Below the pieces are notes generated by a model. The model worked only from the letters and a program-made list of their open reading frames with translations, did not search any database and was not told where the DNA came from. This document shows, piece by piece, positions 30,786-42,775 of a DNA stretch of 64,000 nt; the stretch's first letter is position 1; every line of letters starts with the position of its first letter. The position numbers and the translations under genes are program-made. This DNA is from Dryobates pubescens (lineage: Eukaryota; Chordata; Aves; Piciformes; Picidae), in the NCBI RefSeq assembly GCF_014839835.1, contig NC_071646.1, positions 1,116,001-1,180,000 of the forward strand, given 5' to 3'.

Positions 30786-31469
30786 TTTCTCAGCACCAGG
30801 CTCTGTGTGAGCAGCTGAGGATGCTTTGGGTGCTCGTGGCTGGAGCACAGAGCAGGCAGAGCTCAGCCCCAGCCTGGCAGCCTGGGCGCTGCCAGCAATG
30901 GGAGCAGCCAACAGCAGGTGTCGATGTTGCTTGCTCTTCCCAGCCCTGTGCTCTGACAGCAGCCCCGGCAGCACTGTGCTGGCAGGCCAGGAGGATTCAC
31001 TGCTGCTCCTCTTTGCTCAGCCACAGAGCTCTGAGACCACCGGCAGAGTCCAACAGAAGGGAGCTGCTTCCTCCTCGCTGGGGACAGCCAGCCAGGAAAG
31101 GGCCAGACCCTGTGCACTGCCCTGCTCCAGAGAGCTGTGCTGGCTGCAGCAGACCTGACTGCTTTGGGGTGGAGGAGCTGCTGCTCAAGACACCTGCCCA
31201 AAGCCCAGCCTAACCCTGCCAGCTGCCCAGGATGCCTGCTGCAGCATTCCTCCCTTTGGTGATGTGCCCAGGACCCTGTTCCCTGGGGAAGGGCATCCCA
31301 GTGCCCAGGCAAGGTGCTGAGGAAGCTCTGCCTGGGGGCTGGCTCACATCTCCTAGTCACCTGCTGAGACCTCTGTCCAAGAACTGAGGCTCAGGCTCAA
31401 CCTCCTCTCTCTTCTGCCTTTCCTTACCAGCACTGTCAGGATTTATTGCAGGGAAAAAGACCACAGACA
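30786..31469. other. Intergenic, no gene recognised
   Basis: Open frames here are short and match nothing I recognise. No repeat family was identified. Confidence 0.4.
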
Positions 31470-31690
31470 CACCAAATCCCAGAAGGGGCTGGGGTGGAAG
31501 GGAGCATCCAGCTCCAACCCCCTGCCCTGGGCAGGGACAGCCCCCAGCAGCCCAGGCTGCTCAGGGCCTCATCCAGCCTGGCCCTGAACACCTCCAGGGA
31601 GGGGACAGCCACAGCCTCCCTGGGCAGCCTGTGCCAGGCTCTGCCCAGCCTCACTGGGGAGTTCTGCACCTGCTGAGGCTGGGGGCAGGG
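31470..31690 (-). mobile_element. CR1 LINE 3' fragment
   Basis: Reversed CR1 tail: GGGGTGGAAGGGAGCATCCA, CCAACCCCCTGCCCTGGGCA, ACACCTCCAGGGAGGGGACA and TCCCTGGGCAGCCTGTGCCA. Confidence 0.88.
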
Positions 31691-33094
31691 GTAGGGTAGA
31701 GCCTGCAAGCTGAAACTCAATCAGGGATGCATGGAGCCTGTGTAGAGACCTGCCTGGGTGTCCTGCCCAGAGCTCTGCTGCTGCTGCTGGTGTCTCAGTG
31801 CCTCAGCAGCTCTCAGTGGCTGAGCTGCACTTGGGAAACTCTGCCACTGTCCTCAGGAGCCTGGCAGAGGCCCAGGGCAAGGAGGCTGCAGCACCAGTGG
31901 GCAGAGCTGTGAGGCTCTGGCTCCACAGCACCCCATGGGGTTTGTGTTCACCTGCTCAGGTCACTGCCCCTGGAGTCCTGGAAGAGGATCCCCTCCCTCC
32001 TACCCCCAGGCCACACAGCCTGTGGGGGTGTCCTGCCCTCTGCAGCACACAGAGCTGCTGGTGCCTGGTGTAAGAGGATCTGAGCACAGGAAGGGAGCTG
32101 CAGCACCTGCAGGCCTGGCATCTGCTCAGCTGCCCGAGGCTCCAGGATGCTCTGGGAGCTGTCCTGCTCCAGATCCCTCTCTGCTCCTCTCAACAGCTCC
32201 TTTGGAAGCCTCAAGCCTCCTGGTGCTGCTGCCAGGAGCAGCATCCTGTGGCTCCTGTGTGCTGCCAGCCCCACGACCAGCAGCAGGATGTGCAGGAGGG
32301 GCCTGGCTCCTCCTCTTCCTCAGACCCACAGCAAGAAGTCAGCAGCCTGCAGGCTCCTCAGACTCCTTGCTCCCAGGAATGGTCACCCACAGAGGGGGGT
32401 CTGGGGCAGGGGCTTTGCACTGGCAGCCTGCAGACTCAGCTCTCTGATTCTTACCCCTCCAGCTCCCTTCTACCAAGGTCTCTGCTTTTCAAGCTCCACT
32501 TCCCCAGCCCCCCTGGCCCAAGGGCTGGATCTGTGCTGCTTCACTCCAGCTCCCTCTGGCACTCAGTTCCCCTTCTCTCCACAGCTCCTTGAGTGGAACT
32601 AAGGATACCAACCATTCCCTGCCCCCCAGGGGAAATTCCTGCCTCCTGCCTCTACCTTCCCAGAAATATCATCCCTGACTCACTCTGATTACCAAATGCT
32701 GCAGCCACTTCCCCAGCTGCTTCTCCACAGTGTCATCATTTAGCCACCTCTTGGCCCCAGGGGGGTTTGAGCAGGCCTTGGAAGAGCTCTGAGGAGGAGG
32801 ACCTGGCAGCAGCACTGCAATGGCCCCTGGCAGGTTCTTCCCTTGCAGCACATCTTTCATCTTCCCTGCCTCCCTGCTGGCACTGAGCTGCTCTCATTAG
32901 CTGCTGTAAACAGCTCTCCAGCTCCTCTGGTGTTGTGAAACTCTCCAGCTCCACTTCTGATCGTCCTGCTCCTCAGCTAAACCTTGACTCTGTGCTGCAG
33001 GCATGCCCCAGCACTCCCAGGGCTGAGGCACTCTCTTCACCAGCTCTCTGTGGGGGTGAAGCTCAGCAGAGGGGCAGCAGAGCCTCCCTCCCCC
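31691..33094. other. Intergenic, no gene recognised
   Basis: GC-moderate DNA with no exon chain that I could support. The segment near 32700-32960 may be a very old repeat but lacks landmarks. Confidence 0.4.
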
Positions 33095-33265
33095 TGCTGC
33101 CCACACTCTTCCTCAGGCACCCCAGGAGCCCATTGGCCTTCCTGGCCACGAGGGCACATTGCTGCCTCCTGGGGAATCTCTCTGCCAGGACTCCCAGGTC
33201 CTTCTCCAAGGAGCTGCTCTCCAGCAGGTCAACTCCTGCCCTGTACTGGTGCAGTGCTCATGAGG
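33095..33265 (-). mobile_element. CR1 LINE fragment, middle of tail
   Basis: Reversed, it carries the CR1 sequence around CCCATTGGCCTTCCTGGCCA, CACATTGCTGCCTCCTGGGG and CTCCAGCAGGTCAACTCCTG. This region lies at the 3' end of ORF2 in some CR1 subfamilies. Confidence 0.75.
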
Positions 33266-33671
33266 TCTGGTCCTTACCTGCAACTTAGAGCAGAGCTACA
33301 GCAACTCCCTCTGGGGCTTAACCTTCTTCTTTGGAAGCCTTGAGAGGAAGTTCTGCCCCCACAACAACAGCCCAGCTCATCTCATTACCTCACTAAGCTC
33401 CTTTCCTGGTTAGCTGACATCTGCCCAGCTCCAGTTAATCCTTGCTCACAAGCTCAATAACCTGAGCCACCTGCACAGGTAGCAGAGATAAGCTTCCCAT
33501 TAAACATTTACAGGGCCCAGCAAGAGGGCATCAAAGCAACTGGGACAGCCCAGGGGGTGGCTTTGTGCAGGGCAGTCACTGACCCTGCTCCTCCAACAGC
33601 CACCCTGTAAGCCAAGGAGAAGGATCTGTGGGGCTAAGGATGTGTGGGGAGCATCATGCAGCCCCAAACAC

Positions 33672-33759
33672 AGCAGACTGCTCTTGCACCCCTGAGCAGA
33701 CTCCTCTTGCACCCCCAAAGCAGACTCCTCTTGCACCCCCTAAGCAGACTGCTCTTGCT
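33672..33759. repeat. 26-bp tandem repeat, about 3.5 copies
   Basis: GCAGACTSCTCTTGCACCCC units with small spacer differences (CTGA, CAAA, CTAA). Next to a CR1. Confidence 0.85.
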
Positions 33760-33764
33760 TATCA

Positions 33765-34180
33765 CTGAGTAATTGTCAGGGCTGGAAGGGTCCTCAAGGC
33801 TCAGCCAGCTCCAACCCCCCTGCCATGGGCAGGGACACCTCACACCACAGCAGGTTGCTCACAGCCACCTCCAGCCTGGCTGCAAACACCTCCAGGCAGG
33901 AGGCTTCCACCACCTCCCTGGGCAGCCTGTGCCAGGCTCTCACCACCCTCCTGGGGAACAACTTCTTCCTCACATCCAATCTGAATCTCCCCACTTCCAG
34001 TTCTGCTCCATCCCCCCCAGTCCTATCCCTCCCTGACACCCTCAGAAGTCCCTCCCCAGCTTTCTTGCAGCCCCCTGCAGATGCTGGAAGGCCACAGGAA
34101 GGTCTCCTGGGAGCCTTCTCCTCTCCAGCCTGCACAGCCCTGGGTTTTTGCCTCCTTAGCATGACAAAAGCTTTGAAGTA
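33765..34180 (-). mobile_element. CR1 LINE 3' fragment
   Basis: Reversed tail from TGTCAGGGCTGGAAGGGTCC through CCACCACCTCCCTGGGCAGC and ACAACTTCTTCCTCACATCC to the region near TTGCAGCCCCCTGCAGATGC. Confidence 0.9.
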
Positions 34181-34464
34181 ATTCAGGAGGGGTTTTGGGG
34201 CCCTGGAAGTTCTGAGCAAGCAAAGAGCCTCTGGATAAAACCTTCAGCACTTCAGCAGCAGCTCCAGATGCTCTTTAACCTCCCCTGTTTAGCATAGCTC
34301 TGAAGCCAGGCTGGGGCCCCCTCCCCAGGCCAGCTCTCCTGCCATGTCCACACAGCCAGGCAGAGACATTCCCTCTGTCCCCAAGCTCCATCAGCTGCTC
34401 CTGTCCTGGTCTGGAAGGAGCAGGTTTGGATCAGATCTCTCTGGGATGTGCTTTTCATGGCTCA

Positions 34465-34640
34465 GAGCTCCTCCAGCCTCAGCCACCTCCCTGGGCAACC
34501 TGTTGCAGTGCTCCAACCACCACAGCCTGCTCCCTGTGCCTCTCCTCCATCCCTTCCTCACTCCCAGGCTGGATGCAGTGCCTCTTCCAAGCACCCAGGC
34601 TCCCCTCCACCTGCTTCTGACCAGGAGCAAGCTCTAGAAC
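34465..34640 (-). mobile_element. Old CR1 LINE fragment
   Basis: Only AGCCACCTCCCTGGGCAACC and the following block are recognisable. It is diverged. Confidence 0.55.
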
Positions 34641-34899
34641 CTCTCCTGGTGCCCAGCACAGCCCCTGGCAGCCCCAGCAGCGGGCTGTGGACCCCCAGGG
34701 CCCTCAGCACCTTGGGCTTTCCTTCTTTGGGAGCGTGGTTGCGCCGCAGGGCTCCTGCCACAGGCTCTGCCCCTGCCGCCTGCGGCTGCCTCCTGCGTCA
34801 GATGTTTGCCAGCAGCTCTGGGCTGAGGAGCTGCTCCTGCTGACGTCTGCAGCCTTGGCCACGTCAGGCAGGGCTGGGAAGGGAAGTGCAGTCCTTTTT

Positions 34900-35010
34900 T
34901 GGGTGCAGGCTGAGAGCAGAGCCCATTGGCCCCGGCAGAGGGGAGGGCTGGGGGTCAGCAGCGGCTGGGCTCCGGCAGCGAGGCAGCGCCAAGAGCTTAA
35001 ACAATACCCT
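34900..35010 (+). promoter_or_regulatory. Promoter-like patch with inverted CCAAT box
   Basis: GCCCATTGGCCCC at about 34921 is followed by GC-rich CAGCGGCTGGGCTCCGGCAG and GCGCCAAGAGC. No coding exon could be tied to it. Weak, motif-based. Confidence 0.25.
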
Positions 35011-35199
35011 GGATGAGCACTCCAGGGCTGGCAGGAAGCCCTCTGGGTTAGCTTCTCTCTCCCTCCCTCCCTCTCTCTCAGCTCAGCACAACATTTTCCT
35101 TTCCCTTTGCAAAATGCTATTTGGCTGCTGAGGCCTCAAGGCAGTGGGAAAGCTTCTGCAGGGCTGTGCTTGGATCTGCGGGAGGGAGGCCAGGGCAGG

Positions 35200-35640
35200 C
35201 TACCAGGATGACTTGGGGGGGCCCTGAACACCTCTGCTGAGAGCCCTGGGGCTGCTCAGTCTGGGGAGGAGGAGGCTGAGAGGAGATCTGATCGAGGTCT
35301 ATAGATACCTGAGGGGTGGGTGGCAGCATGAAGGTGCCAGGCTCTGGCTGCTGGTGCCCAGGGACAGGGCAAGGGGCAGAGGGCACAAACTGGAAGCCAG
35401 AAGGCTCCATCTGAAGAGGAGGAGAAACTTCTTTGGTGTGAGACTGCTGGAGCCCTGGGGCAGGCTGCCCAGAGAGGTTGTGGAGTCTTCTCTGGAGGCT
35501 TTCAAGCCTCACCTGGATGTGTTCTGGGTGCCCTGCCTTGGGTGCCCCTGCTCTGGGTGCCCCTGCTCTGGCAGGGGGGGGTTGGACTGGATGATCTCTG
35601 GAGGTCCCTTCCAACCCCCTCCCATTCTGTGACTCTCTGT
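35200..35640 (+). mobile_element. CR1 LINE 3' fragment with internal 18-bp repeat
   Basis: It includes GGAGGAGGAGGCTGAGAGGA, TAGATACCTGAGGGGTGGGT, GGAGAAACTTCTTTGGTGTG and GATCTCTGGAGGTCCCTTCC. GGTGCCCCTGCTCTG is tandemly repeated about three times near 35535-35570. Confidence 0.92.
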
Positions 35641-35774
35641 CATCACTCCCCCACTCCACCTTCCCTGCCACAGCTGCATCCCTGTGCTCCTGGAAGGGAG
35701 ACCAGCAGCTGCCTGCCACAGAGCCTGGGTCTGTGTCTCCAGGCAGCACCTCAGCCTGGGGCACTTTCAGGCTT

Positions 35775-36020
35775 TCAGAAATGCTGCTTTAGGTTGGAGA
35801 TTAGAAACAATTCCTTTGCTGCCAGCAGTGGTCAGGGGCTGGCAGAGGCTGCCCAGGGAGGTGGTGGAGTCCCCAGCCCTGGAGGTGTTGAGGAGACTGT
35901 GCCCATGGCACCGGGGGCCAGGGTTTGGTGGCCATGGTGGGGGTGGGCTGCTGGTTGGAGTGGATGACCCTAGAGGCTTTCTCCAGCTGAGACCATTCTG
36001 TGATCCTCTGATTCTGTGGG
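35775..36020 (+). mobile_element. CR1 LINE 3' fragment
   Basis: TTTAGGTTGGAGATTAGAAA, GAGGTGGTGGAGTCCCCAGC, TTTGGTGGCCATGG and CATTCTGTGATCCTCTGATT occur in order. Confidence 0.9.
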
Positions 36021-36559
36021 GGAGGAAAAAAGAAGGTGCTGATGTTTGTGGAGACAGAGAACCCCAGCAGCAAACCAGAACCACTCTGAACATCCTGCTC
36101 CAGCCTGGGGGCTTTCAAGCACCTGGGAAGGGGGAGGACAGAGCAGCCCTGGACCAGGGGGGGATTGAAGTGGGGCTTCACTCAGATTAAAGGCAGATTA
36201 AAGTGAGGTTTCACTCAGGGCAGGTTTATCTGTGTGCACATCTCTGGCAGGCTGGATGGTTTACAGAAGGACCTCAAGAGAGGCTTCAGTCAGAGCTCCT
36301 CAGCTGCTGGGAAAACCCCAAGCTAGAGACAGCAAACCCACAGCCAGGGAGCTGCCCCCAGCTCACATCCTACCTGCCTGGCAAGGCTCTGCCTGCTCTG
36401 CTTCCCCTGCAGCTCTGGCATGGCTGCAGGCTGCCTGCTGCCTGCCTTCATGTGGGTGGCTGGGAGCTGAGACAGCTCTGCCCTGCTCCTCTGTGGCATG
36501 GGTGAGAGACAGTGTGGAGAAAGGGCAAGAAAGAAACCCAAACCAGGAGACCAAGGTTA

Positions 36560-36940
36560 CAGAGCTGTGAGGAGGAGAAAGTTCATCTCAGAGCAGCTTC
36601 CTAAGGCTCCAGGGAGGTCCTAGAGCAGCCTTGCAGTACCTGGAGGGGCTACAGGAGAGCTGGGGAAGGGCTTCAGGCAAAGGCAGGGAGGGACAGGGGG
36701 AGGGTGATGGCTTTGGGCTGGAAGGAGCTGGATGGAGGTTGGACTCTTAGGAAGAAATTCTTGCCCATGAGGGTGCTGAGCCACTGGAACAGGTTGCTCC
36801 CACCCTGAAAGTGTTCACAGCCAGGCTGGATGTGGCCTCGAGCCACCTAGTGGTGTAGATATCCCTGCCCAGGGCAGGGGGCTTGGACCTTGATGACCCT
36901 TCCAGCCCAGCCCTCTCCATGGTTCCACGACTCATCCCTT
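36560..36940 (+). mobile_element. CR1 LINE 3' fragment (older)
   Basis: GACTCTTAGGAAGAAATTCT, GTGCTGAGCCACTGGAACAG, AGTGTTCACAGCCAGGCTGG and GGGGGCTTGGACCTTGATGA are a diverged CR1 tail. Confidence 0.8.
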
Positions 36941-38589
36941 GCATGAAGAGCCCCAGCTGCAGGGCAGCTCCAGGGCTGCTCAGCTGCAAAGTCCCTCTGC
37001 ACCTCCCCAAGCCCCAGCCTGGCCCAGGGCCTCCCAGCTCTGCTGCTGTGAGGAGGAGCCTGGTGCCCAGGAAGGGCTCACACCCAGGTCTCTAATCTGA
37101 TCAGGCAGCAGTGGGGGGAACCTGTTCAGCAGGGTCACAGAGCAGAGTGAGGCCAGCAGGAAGCCTCCTCTGGAACTCTGTTGGTCAAGCCCTGGTCAGA
37201 AGCCTCCCAGTGCCACCTGTGATCTCTTTCTTTGCATAGCCAAAGCTGCACAAAGTGTAATTAGGCAGCCCCGTGTAATTAAGGCAATTATGGAAGGCTG
37301 AGCACCCCCACAGAGTCATTGTGGCCAATTTTTAGCATCCCCAGGGGCACCTACAGAGCCCAGGGGTGGCCCTGCAGGTGGCTGAGCTGCTCCCATGGCT
37401 CCCAAGCACTCAGCTGAGGTGTGGCTGAGGTGAGAGCTGGGGAGTGCAGATTGCTGTGCTGCTCCTGCTGGGAGCAGCTGGCTGGGGAAGGGCTTGGGGG
37501 CTATTTCCCTGCTATTTCCCTGCTATTTCCCTCTCTTCTTTCTCTTCTCAAGCAAACTGAAACTGAGACTCTGGAGGTGAAGTGACCCAGAGTCAGATGT
37601 GGCCCTGCTGGAAGAAGAGCTTGACTCTCCCTGCCCCCCCAGCAGCACCAAGACCCCAAACTGGACTTCATTCTTCTTTTTGTTTGTCTCTGCTTCTTTT
37701 AGCTGAGTTCTGTGTCCCAGACCTCAGCAGGGACCTGCTCAGCTTGCTCATGTCTTCCTCTCCTTCTTTGATTAAAAGCTCAGCCCTTGCAGGAGGGAGA
37801 AGAGAAGCTTCCAGCATGGGAAGACTTGAGATGAGCTCTCAGCCTGGGCAGCTCTGAGCTGGGGGTCCTGATGGTGGCACAGGGCAGCCTGGGCACAACG
37901 TGGCCTTGCCAGATAGAAGGCAAACAGCCATTTGTGGCAGGCAAATGTGGGCAGCTGCCAAGGGAGAGCCCTCCTGGGCTCTGGAGCAGGCAGGGGAAAG
38001 GGTGAAGGCTGCAGGAGTTATTCTTAGCTGCTTTGTGTGGTTAAAAAAGGGCTTTCAGCTGCCTGGGCTCTGCTGCTGCTGCACTCTGGAGGACTCTTGG
38101 GAATGAGGGAGGGGAAGGCAGGGCTCTGAGGCCCTTTCAAGCTCTGTTTACTCTTCCCCAGATTCCAAGGGGATGGAGATGAGGCAAATCTGAGCTGGTG
38201 AGCATGGTGAGAGCTGCAGGCAGGGGAGGGAGTGGAGATCCCTGGAGCTCTGTCAGCCAGGGTTAATGGATCACATGGGAATGTTTTCCTGCCCCACTGG
38301 GCCACTTCTGTGTCCCTGATCCAGGCTGGGAATGGCCTCTCTGCAGGGACCACAGGAAAGCAGTCCTGGGCTTGGTGTATTCCTAGGGCTTGGTGCTCCA
38401 GGGAGGCTGGGAGGTGACTCTCCCCTCCCTCCCATCCCCTCCCCTCCTGTGCAGTGGTTTCTGTGGGGACACCTTCATGGCCTCCATCTCTCTGGCAGGA
38501 GGTTGCCTCACAGCTCTGTTCCCAACTCCTTCCACTTCTTGGGAATGAACCTTTCAGGTTCAGAAGTCTCCAGCTGCTTTTCTTCACAG
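36941..38589. other. Intergenic, with a homeodomain-type motif cluster
   Basis: No gene recognised. At 37256-37293 there is a direct repeat GTGTAATTAGGCA / GTGTAATTAAGGCA followed by CAATTATGG (see findings). A short TATTTCCCTGC tandem lies near 37502-37533. Confidence 0.4.
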
Positions 38590-38765
38590 GCTGCTGAGCC
38601 TCTGGCTGCCCAGGGAGGCTGTGGCTGCCTCCTGCCTGGGGGTGCTCAAGGCCAGGCTGAATGAGACCTAGCTGAGAGCTGCCCCTGCCCGTGGTGGGGA
38701 GGTTGGAGGGGATGAGCTCTGAGCTCCCTTCCAGGCTGAGCCATTCTGGGACCTTTGGTGTGTCC
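38590..38765 (+). mobile_element. CR1 LINE 3' fragment
   Basis: CTGCCCAGGGAGGCTGTGGC, GGGTGCTCAAGGCCAGGCTG and CCCTTCCAGGCTGAGCCATT mark a CR1 3' terminus. Confidence 0.88.
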
Positions 38766-39774
38766 TCTGCACAGCCTTTGCCTCTGTCAGCTCCTGGGGA
38801 GCTGTGTCCCTGCTCTGCATTTCCAGTTGCTGTCCTTGGCCAGGGGCTTTGCTTTTTTTGGTGCCAAGCTCAGATTCCAGAGGTGCTGAGAGCTCCCAGA
38901 TGGCTCTGCTGAGCTCCCTGTGGGAGGCAGGGCCATAGCTGCCTGGGGTGGGAGTGGGACTGCCCCTGCCATCACTGGGGGGGGGCAGGGCTGGGGTACA
39001 GCTGGGCTCCCCAGAGCACTAACTACAGTGTGAGCTGCTGCTGAGCCTGTGGAGGGCAATCAGTCCACGGAGCTCTGGGCAACAGTGGCCAGCAGGGGTG
39101 GGCTGAAGCAGCCTGGGCCAGGCTGGCTGGTCCCTCTGCTCCAGCAGAGTCCTTGGGGCCAGGTCTCTGACCATCAGTCACAGCCTTGGCACACCTCAGG
39201 GCAGCCTCCTGGAGCCTCTTTCCAGGATATTGAAGTTGTGTTTAGCTTAAGCAGGTTGAAATGTGACTGCTTGCTTCCAAGCCTAACATCTGCATGAAGG
39301 TTTCAGGAAGCAAAGCCACAGCCCTGGGCAGAGGTTGTGCAACAGATCAAGGCCTTGGACAGGCACCAAGATCTGGCCTGGAAAATGGCTCAGGAATCCA
39401 CCCCCCACCTCCTCCCCTCCAATGCACACTGATAAAATCAGGGCTCTCTTAATTCCCCTGAACCTGAGTGGGAAAAATGCCCCCAGAGCCTCTGCTGAAG
39501 CCTGGGCTGCTGCTGAGGGGCAGCAACATGAAGGCAGAGCTGAAGTGCTGCTTCTGTGAGGAGCAGAGGTGGCTCTAGCCTGAAATTTGGGGTCCAGGCC
39601 CAGGAGTGCAACCCAAAGCCCAGCCTAACCCCAGGCTCTGGAGTAAATGACCCCCACTCACCAGCTCCCCCCCTGCACACAGCCCAGCAGCACAGGCAAG
39701 CTCCAGGCTCCTCTCCAGCTCTGCCTTCCTGACTCACAGAGCTCTCTGTGGGACCAACCCAACCCCACTGCAGC
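38766..39774. other. Intergenic, no gene recognised
   Basis: Nothing beyond short open frames without similarity that I can name. Confidence 0.4.
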
Positions 39775-39965
39775 CTGCAGAGAGCAAGGAGGTCTCCCTC
39801 AGCCTCCTCTCCTCCAGGCTGAGCACCCCCAGCTCCCTCAGCTGCTCCTCCCCAGCCCTCTTCTCCAGACCCTTCCCCAGCTTCACTGACTTTCTTTGGA
39901 CCTGCTCCAGCCTCTCAATGTCCTTCTTGGTGTGAGGGACCCGAAACTGAACTCAGGACTCAAAG
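39775..39965 (-). mobile_element. CR1 LINE fragment
   Basis: AAGGAGGTCTCCCTCAGCCT, CAGCTGCTCCTCCCCAGCCC and CCTCTCAATGTCCTTCTTGG are the reversed middle part of the CR1 tail. Confidence 0.85.
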
Positions 39966-40014
39966 TGCCTTTGCTGAGCTGCTCAGCTGGCCTTTAGTGT
40001 CAGCTACAGAGGAG

Positions 40015-40165
40015 CTGTGGTGTGTGGGGCAGAGGATGCTGCTGTGGTGTGGGGGGCAGAGGATGCTGCTGGGGGCAGTGGGGCAGAGGATGCTGCTGTG
40101 ATGTGGGGGGCAGAGGATGCTGCTGTGGTGTGGGGGGCAGAGGATGCTGCTGGGGGCAGTGGCAG
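40015..40165. repeat. Minisatellite of about 30 bp, about 5 copies
   Basis: Units around GGGGCAGAGGATGCTGCTG, alternating with TGGTGTGG and GGGGCAGT variants. Confidence 0.9.
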
Positions 40166-40849
40166 CCAGCGAGGAGGTTTGCAAAGGGCCTGGAGGGGGC
40201 TGTGTGTGGTGCACCCTGCCCCTGCCTCCCCCTGCCCAGGTGCAGCTCTCCACCAGCAACCAATTAGCCAGGAAGGGTGAGGAATCCTTGGGAACAGCCT
40301 AGAGCAGCCCTGCAGAGTCCACCTGCTCCCCAGGAGCTTTGTCTCCCAGCAGGGATCAGGCTTGGGAAAGGGCACCACCCAGATCTAAGCTCTTGCAGGG
40401 TGTTGCCCGGCTTTATCTGGGCTGCCTTTGAGCACTAATTGATGTTTGCAGGGCTTGGGAGGTTTGCTGGGCTCTGGGAAGCAGTGGCTGCTTTCATAGT
40501 TGTGGGTGTAGCCTGAGAAGAACCCCAAGGACCTTCTCCCAGTGTCCCTTCCCTCCCCTGCCCGAGCCCGGCCCGGGGGCAAGCCGCAGCTCCCGGGGCT
40601 GCAGCCCGGCCGCAGGGGGGTGGGGAGCAGGGGGCTGGGGCAGGGCTCTGCCATGCAGCACCTGCAGGCTATGCCTGGCATCATCCCCCCGAGGAGCTGA
40701 CCAAGAGGAAGGCTGGTGGGGAGGGAAGAGGAGGGGAAGCCAGGTCCACAGAGCCTGTGCTGGCAGTGAGCCTCTGGAGCTGCTCCTAACCAGGTCAGCT
40801 TGCCATGAACTAGACTAGGACTAGGCCTAGAGCTGCTTCCCTGCTCCTT

Positions 40850-41115
40850 TCACAGAACCAGGGAATCACTGGGGATGGAAAAGACCTTTGAGATGGCTGA
40901 GCCCAACCATAACCCAACTAACCTACATCCTGGAGCCCCACAGCTACAGCTTCTCGAACACCTCCGGGGATGGAGGCTCCCTGGGCACCTTGTCACGGAG
41001 GTGTTGGGTAGGAGGTTGGACTTGATGCTCTTAGGAGGTCTTTCCCAACCTTGATGAGTCCATGATTCCAGGTAGAGTCCATCTACCACCTCTCTGCCCA
41101 GCCTGAGCCAGTGGT
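40850..41115. mobile_element. CR1 LINE fragments, two orientations
   Basis: 40850-40980 reads as a reversed CR1 end (CACAGAACCAGGGAATCACT, CATCCTGGAGCCCC). 40985-41070 reads as a forward end (AGGTTGGACTTGATGCTCTT, GGTCTTTCCCAACCTTGATG). They are joined near 40980. Confidence 0.7.
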
Positions 41116-42015
41116 TCACTGCCCTCTGCAGATCATTCTTTCCCCTTTTCTCCACTCTCAATCTTCCTCTTTTAGTTTCAAACCATCACCTCTCATCCTG
41201 CCACAACAGCCCCTGCTGAAGCAGCTCTCCCCACCTCTGTCATTTGCCCTTTCAAGCACTGGAAGCCTCTTGCCTCTGCCTGGAAGCAGCCTCAGCATCC
41301 CCCCAGCTGTTTCCTGCCAGGCTGGTTGTCTGTCTGTCCCACATCAGCCCCCAGCTGAAGGATCTTCACCTGGGGCTTTGTGGGGCTGAGGAGGATTTGG
41401 CTCCAGTGTCCTATGTGGTGAGAGGCTTTGCCACCAGGGGAAGGTTTGCCACCAGGGGAGGGTTTGCCACCAGAGCCAGGGGAGGGGTTTGCTTGTTCCC
41501 AGTTGTGGTGAAGGGAATAATGTTTTGACTGGAGCCAGGATTTATTCTGGGACTTTCTAAAGGGGGAAAGAGCAGAGCCTGGGCAGGCAGACACTCCCCA
41601 GGGTGCTGTGATAAGGAACAAAGAGCAGGGGCAGTTTGCTCCTGCACACATCTGTGCTGTGCTGTTTACCTTCTGCTGCAGGCAAGGCCTGGGGGGGAGA
41701 TGCTATCACCAGGAGCTGGTGGAGGGCAGGAGGGGTGGAGCAGGACAAGAGGCTGTCCAGGGGCACTTCTCGCTGCGCTGCCTTCCTCCCGGTGTCCTCC
41801 TGCTCCTTGCTCCATTTCTGAGGTAAAAGCAGGGCTCTGGACTCTGGTTTTGTCTTGCAAGCCAAGAAGCCTGTTGCAGGCTGCACAGCTGACAACTTTC
41901 CCTGGGCCTGACTGTGCAAACACCTCCATCCCCACCCTGGGTCTGCTGCCTCGGTGAGCGCTCAGCTGGACCTTCTCTCTTCTCCCCTTTCTACCCTCTC
42001 AAGCTTTGTTCCACA
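41116..42015. other. Intergenic, with a short 19-bp tandem
   Basis: No gene. At about 41428-41482 GTTTGCCACCAGGGGAGG-type units repeat three to four times. Confidence 0.45.
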
Positions 42016-42019
42016 GGAA

Positions 42020-42058
42020 CAGAGGGAGGAGGAGGAGGAGGAGGAGGAGGAGGAGGCA
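42020..42058. repeat. (GGA)n microsatellite
   Basis: About ten GGA triplets. The glutamate run it can encode is an artefact of the repeat. Confidence 0.9.
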
Positions 42059-42239
42059 GTGGCATCCTGTGAAGAGGATGTGGGGGGAAAAAACCCAAGA
42101 CAAACCAACAATAACCAAATGCAAAGAACAGGAAACTATCTCTGAAATCAGCATGAGGTCACCTCCACACCTTCCCCAGCCTCGTGGGGAGCTGCAGTCT
42201 GAGGCTCTGGCTGACAATGTTGAGCTTTGAACAACTGTC

Positions 42240-42312
42240 TTGGAACCAGAGAATCCTTCTGGCTGGAAAAGAACACTGAGATCTTGGAGCCCAACCACCA
42301 GAGTCCATTGTT
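42240..42312 (-). mobile_element. CR1 LINE extreme 3' end (old)
   Basis: CCAGAGAATCCTTCTGGCTG, then GAGCCCAACCACCAGAGTCC. Short and diverged. Confidence 0.55.
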
Positions 42313-42689
42313 ACACAGTTTTCTTGCACAAGACACTCACCATGGGTTCAGCAGGCAGCCAGCAAGGCCAAGGAGAAAAGCCCTGAGCACGCTGGAGGCA
42401 GCTGGAGCCAAGCACCACTGCAAAACTAGGTCCAAAGTCTTGAGGAGTTTGAAGGCAAAGCAATTCCTCCTGCTTACTGCTCCCCTGGGCACAGCAATGT
42501 TTGCTTCCCAAAATACTCCTGAGCAGATGTGACACTCAGTGGGTCAGAGAGGTTGTTTTCCATGAGGAAACACAGCATGGAGTAAGGAAAGTGGATCAGA
42601 GGGAGCCTGTCCTGACAGCTCCTAGGAACTGCTGGAGCCCTGGGCTTGGGCTACAGGAGACGACAAAGTGCTGTGGGGACTACCCTAGA

Positions 42690-42775
42690 GGAGCTGCTGC
42701 TGCTCTGGGCAGGGGGGGTGGACTCAGTGGTCTCTGGAGGTCCCTTCCAACCCCTCTGTGATCCTGTGAAAGCAT
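42690..42775 (+). mobile_element. CR1 LINE extreme 3' end
   Basis: GGGCAGGGGGGGTGGACTCA, GTGGTCTCTGGAGGTCCCTT and CAACCCCTCTGTGATCCTGT. Confidence 0.8.

Noticed and set aside
42006-42230. A poly-Glu/Arg protein
   Set aside because: (GGA)n microsatellite translated; no conserved flank.
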